This document shows, in pieces, positions 47,420 through 55,754 of a stretch of 64,000 bases of DNA. How positions within the stretch are numbered: position 1 is the first letter of the stretch; every line of letters starts with the position of its first letter. The notes below the pieces were generated by a model that was not told where the DNA came from, did not search any database, and saw only the letters and a list, made by a program, of their open reading frames with translations. The DNA comes from Kaiparowitsia implicata GSE-PSE-MK54-09C (GTDB taxonomy: Bacteria; Cyanobacteriota; Cyanobacteriia; Elainellales; Elainellaceae): positions 1-64,000 of the forward strand of contig JAHHHI010000061.1 in the NCBI GenBank assembly GCA_019359435.1, in the 5' to 3' direction. The position numbers and the translations under genes are program-made.

Positions 47420-48361
47420 ATGCGCGCAATCAATAGCGCGGGAGGTTTGGCGGTTGCTGTTATTGACGCGTTGACGTCGCATATCTGCGTCCTAGACGAG
47501 GGCGGTACGATCATTGCCGTGAACCGTGCATGGCGGGAGTATGGCGAGGGTGCGAATAAGGCACGGCCCTCCGATATCGGCCTCAACTATTTGGACGTGT
47601 GCCACGGCGCTGTTGGAAATGGAGCCAGCGAGGCGTTAGCGTTCTACGAGGGCATACGCTCGGTGCTTGATGGGAAGCTCGCCTACTTCCAGCTCGAATA
47701 CCCCTGCCACTCTCCAACCGAAGAGCGCTGGTACCTCGCTCGGGTGAGTCCCCTCTTCCTCGATCAGGATCAGAGGGACGTTGGCGCCCTCTCGCTCAGT
47801 GGCGCGGTCGTTTCCCATGCCAACATTACCGAGCAAAAAGCCCTGGAGAGCAAGCTCGCCAAGATGGCTGCAACGGACGGGCTGACGGGTCTGTTGAACC
47901 GACGAGCCTTTGTCGAGGCAGCCGGTGCTACCATGGCAGACTTGCACATTACTAGCCGACCGGCGGCCCTCCTGATGTTCGACGTTGACCATTTCAAACT
48001 CATCAACGACACCTATGGCCACCAGGCGGGAGACCAAGCGCTGCAGGCCATCGCAGCAACATGTCGGTCTGTCTTGAGGGCGAGCGACCTGGTCGCCCGA
48101 ATTGGGGGCGAGGAGTTTGCCTGCTTCATGCCTGATACCGACACGGTGAATGCCGCGATGCTGGCGGAACGGCTGCGGCAGAAGGTTGCGGCTTTGGCGA
48201 TACCGCCCATGGCGTCCAGAGTTACCATCAGCGTTGGCATCGCCAACATGCCGGCAAGCGGGGTAACACTGGACAATTTGCTGACAAGCGCCGATCGCGC
48301 GATGTACCTGGCAAAGCGGGACGGCCGAAACCGCGTCAGGCCGGACACTTTGGGCGGGTAG
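47420..48361 (+). CDS. PAS-GGDEF diguanylate cyclase
   Basis: 313 residues with GGGAGGGACTG before the ATG. An N-terminal PAS-like domain (ICVLDEGGTIIAVNRAWREYG ... YHLARVSP-like, ending ANITEQK) is followed by a GGDEF domain with GGEEF at 229-233 (RIGGEEFACF) and a complete inhibitory site Arg220-Ala-Ser-Asp223. No membrane helices, so it is a cytosolic c-di-GMP synthase with product inhibition. It has no EAL domain, unlike the other GGDEF proteins of the window. Confidence 0.9.
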   Translation: MRAINSAGGLAVAVIDALTSHICVLDEGGTIIAVNRAWREYGEGANKARPSDIGLNYLDVCHGAVGNGASEALAFYEGIRSVLDGKLAYFQLEYPCHSPTEERWYLARVSPLFLDQDQRDVGALSLSGAVVSHANITEQKALESKLAKMAATDGLTGLLNRRAFVEAAGATMADLHITSRPAALLMFDVDHFKLINDTYGHQAGDQALQAIAATCRSVLRASDLVARIGGEEFACFMPDTDTVNAAMLAERLRQKVAALAIPPMASRVTISVGIANMPASGVTLDNLLTSADRAMYLAKRDGRNRVRPDTLGG

Positions 48362-48905
48362 GCGGAACGCGCCAAGGCCTAGAGTGGGCTGTGCAGCCTA
48401 ACCCTTGCGCCAGGTCGGTAATCAGGGGCAACAGCTTAACTGTCCGAGACAATTGGTGGCCCCGGCGACGCTCCGCATTGCAAGTTGCCCCCTTCCTTAC
48501 CGCTGCTCCACTGCGGTGATCCACCATTCCATGGCGTCGGTCCGCGTCAACGGGGTGGAAGGCGACTGTGCGGTGGCGCCGCAGCCATGCCAAATCGCCG
48601 TTGGCCTTGCCCTGCCCCTCAAACGACCCGGAGGCGGACGGCAATCCGCCCGCTGAATTCGGCACGCGATCATACCTGCGCCGGATAGGGCGCGGCGCCG
48701 GACGCGGTGAAATTTGCGATTGCGACGTTGTCCGCCCTGGCCGTGGTCGATCCGCCGCAAGGCCGCCGCTCTGACGCCTGATGCGTAGGCGGGCCCCGAG
48801 GCGCGCTTGATCCGCAACAATGTCGCCAGTATCGGGCGGTTCCGGCCCGGCAGGGCATGGACTTTTTTCCCGCCTTCGGATCACATTGCCCAGTCAGGGG
48901 AGATC
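48362..48905. other. Stretch without a recognisable gene
   Basis: About 545 bases. Several minus-strand frames overlap here (48336-48884), some with locally protein-like segments (for example ADNVAIANFTASGAAPYPAQ near 48670-48740), but they change frame and no start or family is evident. It may contain a decayed gene. Confidence 0.35.
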
Positions 48906-49133
48906 ATGATGATGTTCCATGGGTGGGCGTTGGCCTATGCCGACGGGGTCGAGGCGGGTCGCGTTGCCGTAAAAATTACTGACGGTCACGGCTATGTCTA
49001 TGGCTTTGCTGACCTTGACCTCGCCTTTGCTGCTAAAGAACTCTATCTCGTCGACGAAGAGATGGGGCAGCGCATTCCCATTACCCTGGTGACAATCGAC
49101 TGCGAGTGCCGCCTCCAGGTTACCAGTCCCTAG
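48906..49133 (+). CDS. Hypothetical protein, 75 residues
   Basis: Three successive ATGs begin at 48906, preceded by AGGGGAGATC, a good ribosome binding site. The protein (MMMFHGWALAYADGVEAGRV...) looks like a small beta-rich fold with VAVKITDGHGYVYGFADLDLAFAAKELYLVDEE. No family is recognised and the neighbours do not help. Confidence 0.6.
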   Translation: MMMFHGWALAYADGVEAGRVAVKITDGHGYVYGFADLDLAFAAKELYLVDEEMGQRIPITLVTIDCECRLQVTSP

Positions 49134-49440
49134 CTCCTTACAAAAGGGAACGTTAAAACCCAGCTCATCTTTAGCCGCCTGCTCCTACTGACAATGGCCC
49201 CTCCTCAACCGCCAATTGCGGGCATTGCAGTCGTTGGTTGATCAGCGGGCGTTGGCGGAAGGGGCGGCAAGTGCGCCTATCTCAGCTTCAAAGCCGGTCG
49301 TTGAGAGGTAAGCAAGGTGTCGTGGAAGTTGAAAAAAGCGCTGGACGTTTCGCCGGATATGCTAGGGGTCTCCTAAACAAGGGCCCGGCACAGCTGGCCA
49401 CTAGACCGGTGGCTAGGTCCTACCAAAGAAAGCCCTACCT
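49134..49440. other. Upstream region of the MucR-type gene
   Basis: About 305 bases, no gene. A weak frame at 49238 is discarded. MucR/Ros regulators commonly repress their own AT-rich promoters; no clear operator was identified. Confidence 0.4.
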
Positions 49441-49908
49441 ATGAATGACACTACTGAGCCTAGCATGACCGACGCCATCCGCTTGGAGCAGGTTGCCGAG
49501 ATCGTCTCCGCCTATGTTGCCAACAACGCAGTATCCACCGCGGACTTGCCAGCACTGATCGCCAGCACGCATAGGGCAATGGCTTCACTGTCAGCGGCCT
49601 CAGTCGACGAGCAGGCGGAAGAACTCAAGCCTGCGGTACCAATCAGGAAGTCAGTGACGCCCGATTTCATCATCTGCCTAGACGACGGGAAGAAGTTCAA
49701 ATCGCTCAAGCGGCACCTGAGCGTCCTGGGCATGACGCCCACTCAATACCGCGCAAAGTGGAAACTGCCATCTGACTACCCCATGGTGGCCTCCAACTAC
49801 GCTGCGATCCGGTCTGCGCTGGCGAAGTCAAATGGCCTGGGCCGGGCGCCCGCAGCAGAACCCGTTTTGCCCACAAAGCGCGGCCGGAAGCCCAGAGCCG
49901 AAGCGTAG
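49441..49908 (+). CDS. Ros/MucR-family regulator with incomplete zinc site
   Basis: 155 residues. The C-terminal DNA-binding region reads SVTPDFIICLDDGKKFKSLKRHL then MTPTQYRAKWKLPSDYPMVASNYA, the hallmark of the family, which controls exopolysaccharide, motility and virulence genes in rhizobia. Of the zinc ligands of Agrobacterium Ros, only Cys79 and His92 remain; the second Cys is Asp82 and the last His is Gly97. Zinc-free family members are known from Mesorhizobium. The basic tail TKRGRKPRAEA is AT-hook-like. A GTG or second Met at residue 9 could be alternative starts. Confidence 0.9.
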   Translation: MNDTTEPSMTDAIRLEQVAEIVSAYVANNAVSTADLPALIASTHRAMASLSAASVDEQAEELKPAVPIRKSVTPDFIICLDDGKKFKSLKRHLSVLGMTPTQYRAKWKLPSDYPMVASNYAAIRSALAKSNGLGRAPAAEPVLPTKRGRKPRAEA

Positions 49909-50017
49909 TGCCTACGCGCGCCTACGCCCAGCCTCCCCTGGCGGCACAGGCAGCGTTGAGCGAATGACAACGCCCATGACGGAGTCCGGGCGTTTCATCA
50001 GTGAAGGGACTAGCCCT

Positions 50018-50284
50018 TTAGGCTTTAATCTCACCTTTCCAGATCAGCCGGATCTTGCCTGCGTCGTCGCGAGACCAGACTTCCGCTGGGCGTGTCGGGT
50101 CGCCAAATACCTCAATCAGGTGAAAGGCGCCGCTTTCCGCTTCGTCTCTCGTTGCATAGGGCCCCAGCGACTTTCCTTCCCTGTCCACCCACCACGCTCC
50201 ACGACTTTGCAGCACGATGTAGAGGCACGTCGAGGCGCGCTTGGGTTTTGGATTAAAGAAATTCATATCTTCGTTCCCAGGCAT
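50018..50284 (-). CDS. Hypothetical protein, 88 residues
   Basis: Starts at ATG 50284 (or ATG 50266, MNFFNPKPKRAS). A basic N-terminus is followed by a compact domain: YIVLQSRGAWWVDREGKSLGPYATRDEAESGAFHLIEVFGDP...VWSRDDAGKIRLIWKGE. This pattern (WWV...G.S.GPY.TR.EA...A) is seen in small unnamed proteins of Hyphomicrobiales. Soluble and cytosolic; function unknown. Confidence 0.65.
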   Translation of the reverse strand: MPGNEDMNFFNPKPKRASTCLYIVLQSRGAWWVDREGKSLGPYATRDEAESGAFHLIEVFGDPTRPAEVWSRDDAGKIRLIWKGEIKA

Positions 50285-50444
50285 CGGAATGTCCCGCGAC
50301 TTATCCCAATGATGGTCCGCAACGATTGGTTGCAGGAGAGACCATGCGCTCGTGCGCGGTCCCCGTGAAGCTGTCCTTGCAAGGGTTCATTAGACGACCC
50401 AGGTTACGCGCCTTGCCGATATCCGGGCTGAGTTCTGGCGAAGG

Positions 50445-50830
50445 TCAGTTCAGCTTGCCGCACACATTGGCCTCGAATGCCGTCCACCACGTCACCAGTT
50501 CGAGTACCTGCATACCTTTGGCGGGGTATGTTTCGGCGATGGCTTCGAGAAGGCAAATCTCCTCGTGTATCAAAGGAAGATCGGCGATGGGGTAGACCCC
50601 GGTCTGCTGGACGCCTTGAATGTAGGCAGCGAGGGCCTCTCGACTGACGATGATACGCTTATCGCTTCATCTGGGGTAATCCAGTATGAGGCCGGCATAT
50701 TTCTCCAGGCGTCAACGGGAGGCGCGCAGGGCGCACCAGACCGACCTGTCATCGTCATCAGCCCGCATCAGATAGTTCTGGAATTTGACGGCCAGTGCGT
50801 CTTGCCGACAAGTCCGTCGAGGGAATGGTC
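50445..50830 (-). pseudogene. Decayed gene with two in-frame stops
   Basis: One minus-strand frame reads as protein over about 125 codons but is interrupted by TGA at 50667-50669 and TGA at 50712-50714. Its last 73 residues include RIIVSREALAAYIQGVQQTG, LPLIHEEICLLEAIAETYPA and VLELVTWWTAFEANVCGKLN, ending at TGA 50445-50447. Upstream it reads LAVKFQNYLMRADDDDRSVW. The composition is that of a helical globular protein and unlike the other frames. No start codon serves the last segment. The family is not recognised. Confidence 0.6.
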
Positions 50831-50960
50831 GTCCGCCCGCTGACTTTTCGATCTCCTGAAGCGGCAATACAGTCGGCGCGTTGGCCCATAGCCATGGGTA
50901 AAGGGCGGAACAAGCCCCTTGGCAATGACGGACCTTGCTATGGCCCGCAGAGGATCTGCG

Positions 50961-52253
50961 TCACTTGGGGGCGTACGCGCTTCGGGGCATATCCTGGGCC
51001 AAAGGTGACGTGGCGGTGCTCAGCCGCTCAACCAAAGCCAAGGCGTCGCCGGGGCGCATCGGCCTGCCGAGGAAGTATCCCTGCGCTGTCCCCACCCCCA
51101 GCTTGCGCAGGGCCTCGAGTTCGACCGCTGTCTCCACCCCTTCCGCCAAGATTTGACTCTTGGTCTCGCGACCGAAATGCACCAGCGCGGCCGCCAGGGC
51201 GTTACGGGCCAGATCGTCCTGGATGTTGTGAGTGAGACTTATGTCCAGCTTAATAATGTCCGGTTGCAGCGCCAGGATGTGACGCAAACTCGCATAGCCG
51301 GCGCCTGCGTCGTCCACGGCGAGCCGAACGCCATTGACGCGAAGGTCGTTCAGGGCGCTACAGAGCGCTCCGTAATCGTCGACGCTGGCATGTTCGGTGA
51401 TTTCGACGACGACCCGCTTTGCATGTCTTCTTGCAATGGCCTGGGCGAGAGCGCCGGAGGTTATAGTGTCCGGGGCGACATTAAAGGTCAGGTAGAGATC
51501 TCGGGGGAACTGGTCCAGGAGCACCAAGCCCTTTTGAACTGCTCTCATCTCGAGTTCCAGGCCCAGTCCAACGGATGCAGCCATCTTGAACCAGATGTCT
51601 GGCGTCCAATCTTCAGGTCCGGCAAAGCGCGAGAGGCACTCAAAGCCGAGCAGGCGATGATCGGCAATTCGAATGATCGGCTGCACCACGATCGAGAGCT
51701 CGTCCTGATCCAGAACGTTCTGGATGCGCTCCAGATTTCCTCGATGCTCGGTCGTGGCGTCGATTTCACGTCCGATCAGAACGGCTGTAAGCTCGGCGAC
51801 GGCACGCATCATCTTGAGGTCGCGCATGTTGAGCGACGGCTGCGGCTCGGTGCTGATGCAGCAGAACATCCCGTAGGTTCGCCCATCGTTCAGCTTGATG
51901 GGAACGCTCATATGCGCGCGGATCCCCATGTCCGTGGTGAAAGGCATGCTGGCCGCGAACGGTTCGTTCAGAACGTCCGGCATCAGCTCCGGCAGGCGGC
52001 CTTCGAGGATGTGTTGGCAATAGACATAGTCGAGCGGCATTGAATCGCCGGGCTTGACTACATGCTCAAGACCAGGCGCATCGACTTCGCGGAAATAGGT
52101 GCGGTCTTCCACAAATTCCGAGACATAAGCCACCTGCATTCCCAGATGAACTCGGACTGCTTCGAGAGCCCGTCGCAAGGAATAGTCCGCCTTGTCGTCC
52201 AGAGCGGTCGCAAGACCTTTAAGGTCGAACACGTTTAGCTCGTCTGCGCCCAT
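50961..52253 (-). CDS. GAF-EAL c-di-GMP phosphodiesterase
   Basis: 430 residues from ATG 52253; the frame also allows TTG 52259. An N-terminal GAF domain (about 25-165, with AHMSVPIKLNDGRTYGMFCCIS) is followed by an EAL domain in which EAL reads ECL (205-207, FECLSRF) and the loop 6 motif reads VDDAGAGYAS instead of DDFGTGYSS. The metal and catalytic residues are kept: Glu205, Asn258, Glu284, Asp314-Asp315, Lys335 and Glu371, so activity is likely. It is cytosolic. A double CtrA-type box lies upstream, about 220 bases from its start, in the region shared with the divergent reductase-like gene. Confidence 0.85.
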   Translation of the reverse strand: MGADELNVFDLKGLATALDDKADYSLRRALEAVRVHLGMQVAYVSEFVEDRTYFREVDAPGLEHVVKPGDSMPLDYVYCQHILEGRLPELMPDVLNEPFAASMPFTTDMGIRAHMSVPIKLNDGRTYGMFCCISTEPQPSLNMRDLKMMRAVAELTAVLIGREIDATTEHRGNLERIQNVLDQDELSIVVQPIIRIADHRLLGFECLSRFAGPEDWTPDIWFKMAASVGLGLELEMRAVQKGLVLLDQFPRDLYLTFNVAPDTITSGALAQAIARRHAKRVVVEITEHASVDDYGALCSALNDLRVNGVRLAVDDAGAGYASLRHILALQPDIIKLDISLTHNIQDDLARNALAAALVHFGRETKSQILAEGVETAVELEALRKLGVGTAQGYFLGRPMRPGDALALVERLSTATSPLAQDMPRSAYAPK

Positions 52254-52475
52254 GGACAACCCTGCCTCGAACCCGCTGCGGCGCCCAGATGTTCAAGCGA
52301 GGGGGGTCGGAGAGTCCCGGCCTGCGGCCACCGACTTGAGCGAGGCGCTGAGAAAATACCCTAGCACAGTACCATAGAAGATAAGACTTAAGCCTTTGTT
52401 GCCATGCGCTTGCGCATTTGAACCGGACGCAAAGATCGGCGGTCAATAGGGATCAGCGTCACTTACGATCCAGCA

Positions 52476-52511
52476 TTAACCAAGTCTTAATCTGTGTTAA
52501 GATTTGGTTAA
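52476..52511. promoter_or_regulatory. Inverted pair of CtrA-type boxes
   Basis: TTAACCAAGTCTTAA (52476-52490) and TTAAGATTTGGTTAA (52497-52511) are each TTAA-N7-TTAA, the consensus of the alphaproteobacterial cell-cycle regulator CtrA. They form a palindrome with 14 of 15 pairs matching around TCTGTG. The position, 75 bases before the start at 52587 and about 220 before the divergent GAF-EAL gene, suits a promoter control site. It could also fold as an RNA hairpin, but it is AT-rich and has no T tract. Confidence 0.7.
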
Positions 52512-52586
52512 ATTGTAATAAAATTTGTGCTAACACCCTTCCTGCGGCGTCGACCTGTAGCGGCGCAACCACAGGCGGGGTTGGTT

Positions 52587-53675
52587 ATGCAGTCTGATTT
52601 TGCGTTCTTGGTACATCCCAGAAATACGCTGCGTTCAGATATGGGTATTCTGTTCGGACGGCCGTTCGCCCTGGTGCCTGAAGTGGTCTGGCGGACCGCC
52701 TTGAAGCATCTGCCGGTGCCGCCCATGGTCACCGGCAAAATGTCTCGCGTCGACCTGCCGGGGAAAGTCATGGGCAGGATCATTACTGTCCCGCTCACGC
52801 CAACCCAATTGCTGACACTGCCGCGCACGAAAGTGCAGGCGCGCATCTCGGCGGCGATCGACATGGCGCGTGATCTCGGAGCATCCGTGGTTGGCTTGGG
52901 AGCCCTCACCGCTCCTGCCTCGGTCGGCGGCAAGGCCTTCGCCAAACGCAAGGACATCGGCGTCACCAATGGCAACGCTTTTACGGCGGCCATGACTCTG
53001 CAGGCGATGGAGAAGCTGACAGCATCGCTGGGCCGCGATCCGCTGATCGCTATCGTCGGCGCGACGGGTAGCGTCGGCTCATGCCTGACCCGGCTCTACG
53101 CCCGCAAGCATGCCGGCCGGCTCTTGTTGGTGGCGCGCAACGAGCAGCGTCTTCTCGCGCTGGCTGCCGACGTGCGCCGCGACGGTGTCGAGGCCAGCGT
53201 CAGCACTGACATGGCTGACGTGTCCCGGGCCGATCTTGTCGTGCTGCTTACCTCATCTCCCGACGCGCTACTGCGCAGCGAACACCTCAAACGGGGCGCG
53301 ATAGTCCTCGACGATACGGTCCCCCGCAATACCGACGAAAAACTGCTGGTGGAGCGCCCGGATGTGCTGATCGTCGATGGGGGTCTGGTTGAAATCCCCG
53401 GCTTTGACCTGCGCGGCTCCATCGCACTCGCGCCCAAACTTGCCTATGCGTGTCTCGCCGAGACCATGCTTCTGGCGCTTTCCGGGCATCAGGGCCACTT
53501 CTGCATGGGGGAAGCCCAGGTGGATCAGGCCGAGCATATTCTAGAGCTCTCCATCAAGCACCAGCATCTGGGCTTTCAGCTGGCACCTTTCCGCTCATTC
53601 GGAAAGCTGATCCTCGACGCCCCGACGCGGACTGTTGCAGCACCGGTAGAGGAGCTGGTCTCATGCGCCGCGTAG
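52587..53675 (+). CDS. Acyl-ACP-reductase-like NAD(P)-binding protein lacking the catalytic Cys
   Basis: 362 residues from ATG 52587; the GTG at 52527 has no binding site. The central part, GNAFTAAMTLQAMEKL then LIAIVGATGSVGSCLTRLYARK.AGRLLLVARNEQRL, aligns well by eye with cyanobacterial long-chain acyl-ACP reductase (AAR), including the GATGxxGS cofactor loop. In AAR a catalytic cysteine precedes the LIDGGYPKN segment; here that segment reads GAIVLDDTVPRN, with alanine where Cys is expected, so the reductase chemistry may differ or be absent. The end overlaps the next gene by 13 bases. A shikimate-dehydrogenase-like role is an alternative. Confidence 0.7.
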   Translation: MQSDFAFLVHPRNTLRSDMGILFGRPFALVPEVVWRTALKHLPVPPMVTGKMSRVDLPGKVMGRIITVPLTPTQLLTLPRTKVQARISAAIDMARDLGASVVGLGALTAPASVGGKAFAKRKDIGVTNGNAFTAAMTLQAMEKLTASLGRDPLIAIVGATGSVGSCLTRLYARKHAGRLLLVARNEQRLLALAADVRRDGVEASVSTDMADVSRADLVVLLTSSPDALLRSEHLKRGAIVLDDTVPRNTDEKLLVERPDVLIVDGGLVEIPGFDLRGSIALAPKLAYACLAETMLLALSGHQGHFCMGEAQVDQAEHILELSIKHQHLGFQLAPFRSFGKLILDAPTRTVAAPVEELVSCAA

Positions 53676-54946
53676 TCATATTGGGCGGCGGCTATGCCGG
53701 CCTGCACGCCTTTTCCGCACTGCAGTCCCGACTACGCGCCCTTGTCGCACGTGGTGACGTGGATGTAATCCTGGTCTCGCGGGATGGGCATCACACTTAT
53801 CACGGCTGGACCGGAGAGGTGCTGGCTGGCGATTTGTCAGTGGCTAGCACACTGACCGCACTTGCGCCGCTGCTGGGCCGCAATTTCATGCAAGGCGAAG
53901 TGGTTTCAGCGGACCTTGGCGGCAGAACCCTCACGGTCAAGACCGCAGAAGGTCAACAGGACCTCCGCTTCGATCACCTGGTGATTGCCGCGGGATCCGT
54001 GGATCCGTTCGACCGAATTCCAGGGCTCGCCGAGCACGGCTGGTGCGTCAAGGATTGTAGGGACATGCAGAGTCTGGTTGGGCAGCTTGACGGCTGGACT
54101 GCAACTGCGGCCAGGACGCGCAACGTCGTCGTGGTCGGCGGAGGCCTCGCCGGCGTCGAAACGGCCTCTGCGCTCGCCGCCCGCTTCGGCCGGACCCGGG
54201 CAGGAAAGGTAAATATCCATCTTGTCTCCTCAAGCGAGCAGCTGCTGCCGACCCTGCGTCCCGACTTCAACCATATAGCCGAGACAGCAACGCGCACCCT
54301 TGTTGAACAGGGCGTGCAGCTCCATCAGGGCAAGCGCGTGGCGCGGATCGGAGAGGACCAGGTGGAACTTGCCGATGGCAGGACCCTGGCTTCCGATCTT
54401 TCGGTCGTCGCGGCCGGGGTGAGTTTCCGCGTCCTGCCGGGCACAGAATCCTTGCCGCGCAACGCGGCAGGGCAGGTCATCGTCAATGACGATCTGCGTG
54501 TGCGGGGGAGCTACAATATCTGGGCCGCTGGCGACATTGCGGCCGTCCCGCATCCCGATACTGGCGAGCCCTGCCCTGCCAATGCCCTGTGGGCCATGAA
54601 GCAGGGCGATTGTGTCGGGCGCAACATTGCCCGCTCGATCAAGGGCCAATCCGTCAGAGGTTTCAATTTCCGGGGCCTCGGACAAGCGGCCGGACTGGCT
54701 GGCCAGCGCGGTATCACCGAACTCTATCGGCTCCAGTTTACTGGCCGGCTTGCCTGGGTAATCCGCGTGCTTTTCTTTGCCTGGTACATGCCTTCGCGCC
54801 GCGGCGCCCTGTCGGTCGTTGCGCAGCTGTCCCGGCACTCCTGGAGCGCGATGATCGGCGCTGTCTCGCGAGGCGGCCATGCCGCTTCCGGCCAGACAAC
54901 CGAGGTTCAGGCACCGATAGCAAATCTGTCGAGCCGCCCGCGATAA
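53663..54946 (+). CDS. NDH-2-type FAD-dependent NADH dehydrogenase-like protein
   Basis: 427 residues from ATG 53663, GGAG 8 bases upstream. Two Rossmann motifs, VVILGGGYAGLHAF and VVVVGGGLAGVETASALAARF, and the FAD end motif NIWAAGDIAAVPHPDTGEPCPANALWAMKQG are those of type II NADH dehydrogenases and related ferredoxin- or quinone-reducing flavoproteins. The C-terminal amphipathic part (LQFTGRLAWVIRVLFFAWYM) would bind the membrane. The 13-base overlap with the reductase-like gene suggests that both act on the same redox process. The electron acceptor is not known. Confidence 0.85.
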   Translation: MRRVVILGGGYAGLHAFSALQSRLRALVARGDVDVILVSRDGHHTYHGWTGEVLAGDLSVASTLTALAPLLGRNFMQGEVVSADLGGRTLTVKTAEGQQDLRFDHLVIAAGSVDPFDRIPGLAEHGWCVKDCRDMQSLVGQLDGWTATAARTRNVVVVGGGLAGVETASALAARFGRTRAGKVNIHLVSSSEQLLPTLRPDFNHIAETATRTLVEQGVQLHQGKRVARIGEDQVELADGRTLASDLSVVAAGVSFRVLPGTESLPRNAAGQVIVNDDLRVRGSYNIWAAGDIAAVPHPDTGEPCPANALWAMKQGDCVGRNIARSIKGQSVRGFNFRGLGQAAGLAGQRGITELYRLQFTGRLAWVIRVLFFAWYMPSRRGALSVVAQLSRHSWSAMIGAVSRGGHAASGQTTEVQAPIANLSSRPR

Positions 54947-55754
54947 GGTCGATGTGCGTGTTGCCCCGCTAGCCCCTTGGGCTACCCGCGCCTTTGGCGG
55001 ACTCGGCCGGGGGAACCCACATGCCCGTGGCGATCCCGGCTGGGCGTATCGAGGGCGCATGAGCGTGACAGCCGAGGCTGCTCCGGGAGGTTCGCCTTAC
55101 CGGCCTTTGGCAGATTTGCCGGCAAGCAGTGATCGACCAATTCCCGCGGTCCCAGGTTACCGTGATGGAATGGCAGCGCGGGCTATTACGACGCGTTCCA
55201 CTGCTGAAGCAGCCCCTCGGCGCAACCATCAAGTGAGCCACGCCGGCGACATTGTCGAGCAAGGTTACGATGGCTGCTACCGGGCTCTATTTTTGCGCCA
55301 GCGGTCACCGCGGGCCCGGTCAAGACAAGGGACCTCCCCGGGTACCGCAGTCATAAGTTTCCCTGCAGGTATCGGACTATGTCCGCGCCCCGGGCGAAAG
55401 CAGTTCTGGACGGTATGACCACGCTGTTCGACCTCGTCTGGAAGAGCCGTAACCATCCCTGCGTGCCGTTACGGGCCACTGCCGGTTTAACTACATCCAC
55501 CTGTACCCCTGGGCCATCGTGCGCGCCTTGAGGACTGGGCGGCGTATAGGGATGTTTTGGACGAGGCCAGCATTCGCGGCAATTTGATCCTTTCGCCACG
55601 CTGAACTAGCCGCCGCAAAGCGCCCATTCTTACCGTTCAGCCGACCCGAGTCTCCTGAAGGGCCGTCCGTCAGTACAGGTCTCCGCAATGTCGATTACGG
55701 GGTGGACCGCTGCCAGTCCGTTTTTGAGGGTTGAGATCCCGAAAGCGGACTTCT
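54947..55754. other. Stretch without an intact gene; short coding relic at its right side
   Basis: About 800 bases. Long frames on both strands (for example 54954-55418) have shadow-like composition. At 55515-55604 a plus-strand frame reads HRARLEDWAAYRDVLDEASI then RGNLILSPR-stop, which looks like the C-terminus of a real protein without its upstream part; the preceding bases change frame (FNYIHLYPWA in another frame at about 55488). This may be the remains of a gene removed by deletion. Confidence 0.35.

Noticed and set aside
54954-55418. 154-codon plus-strand frame after the NDH-2-type gene
   Set aside because: No binding site, Gly/Pro/Arg/Ser-rich shadow composition and no family resemblance.
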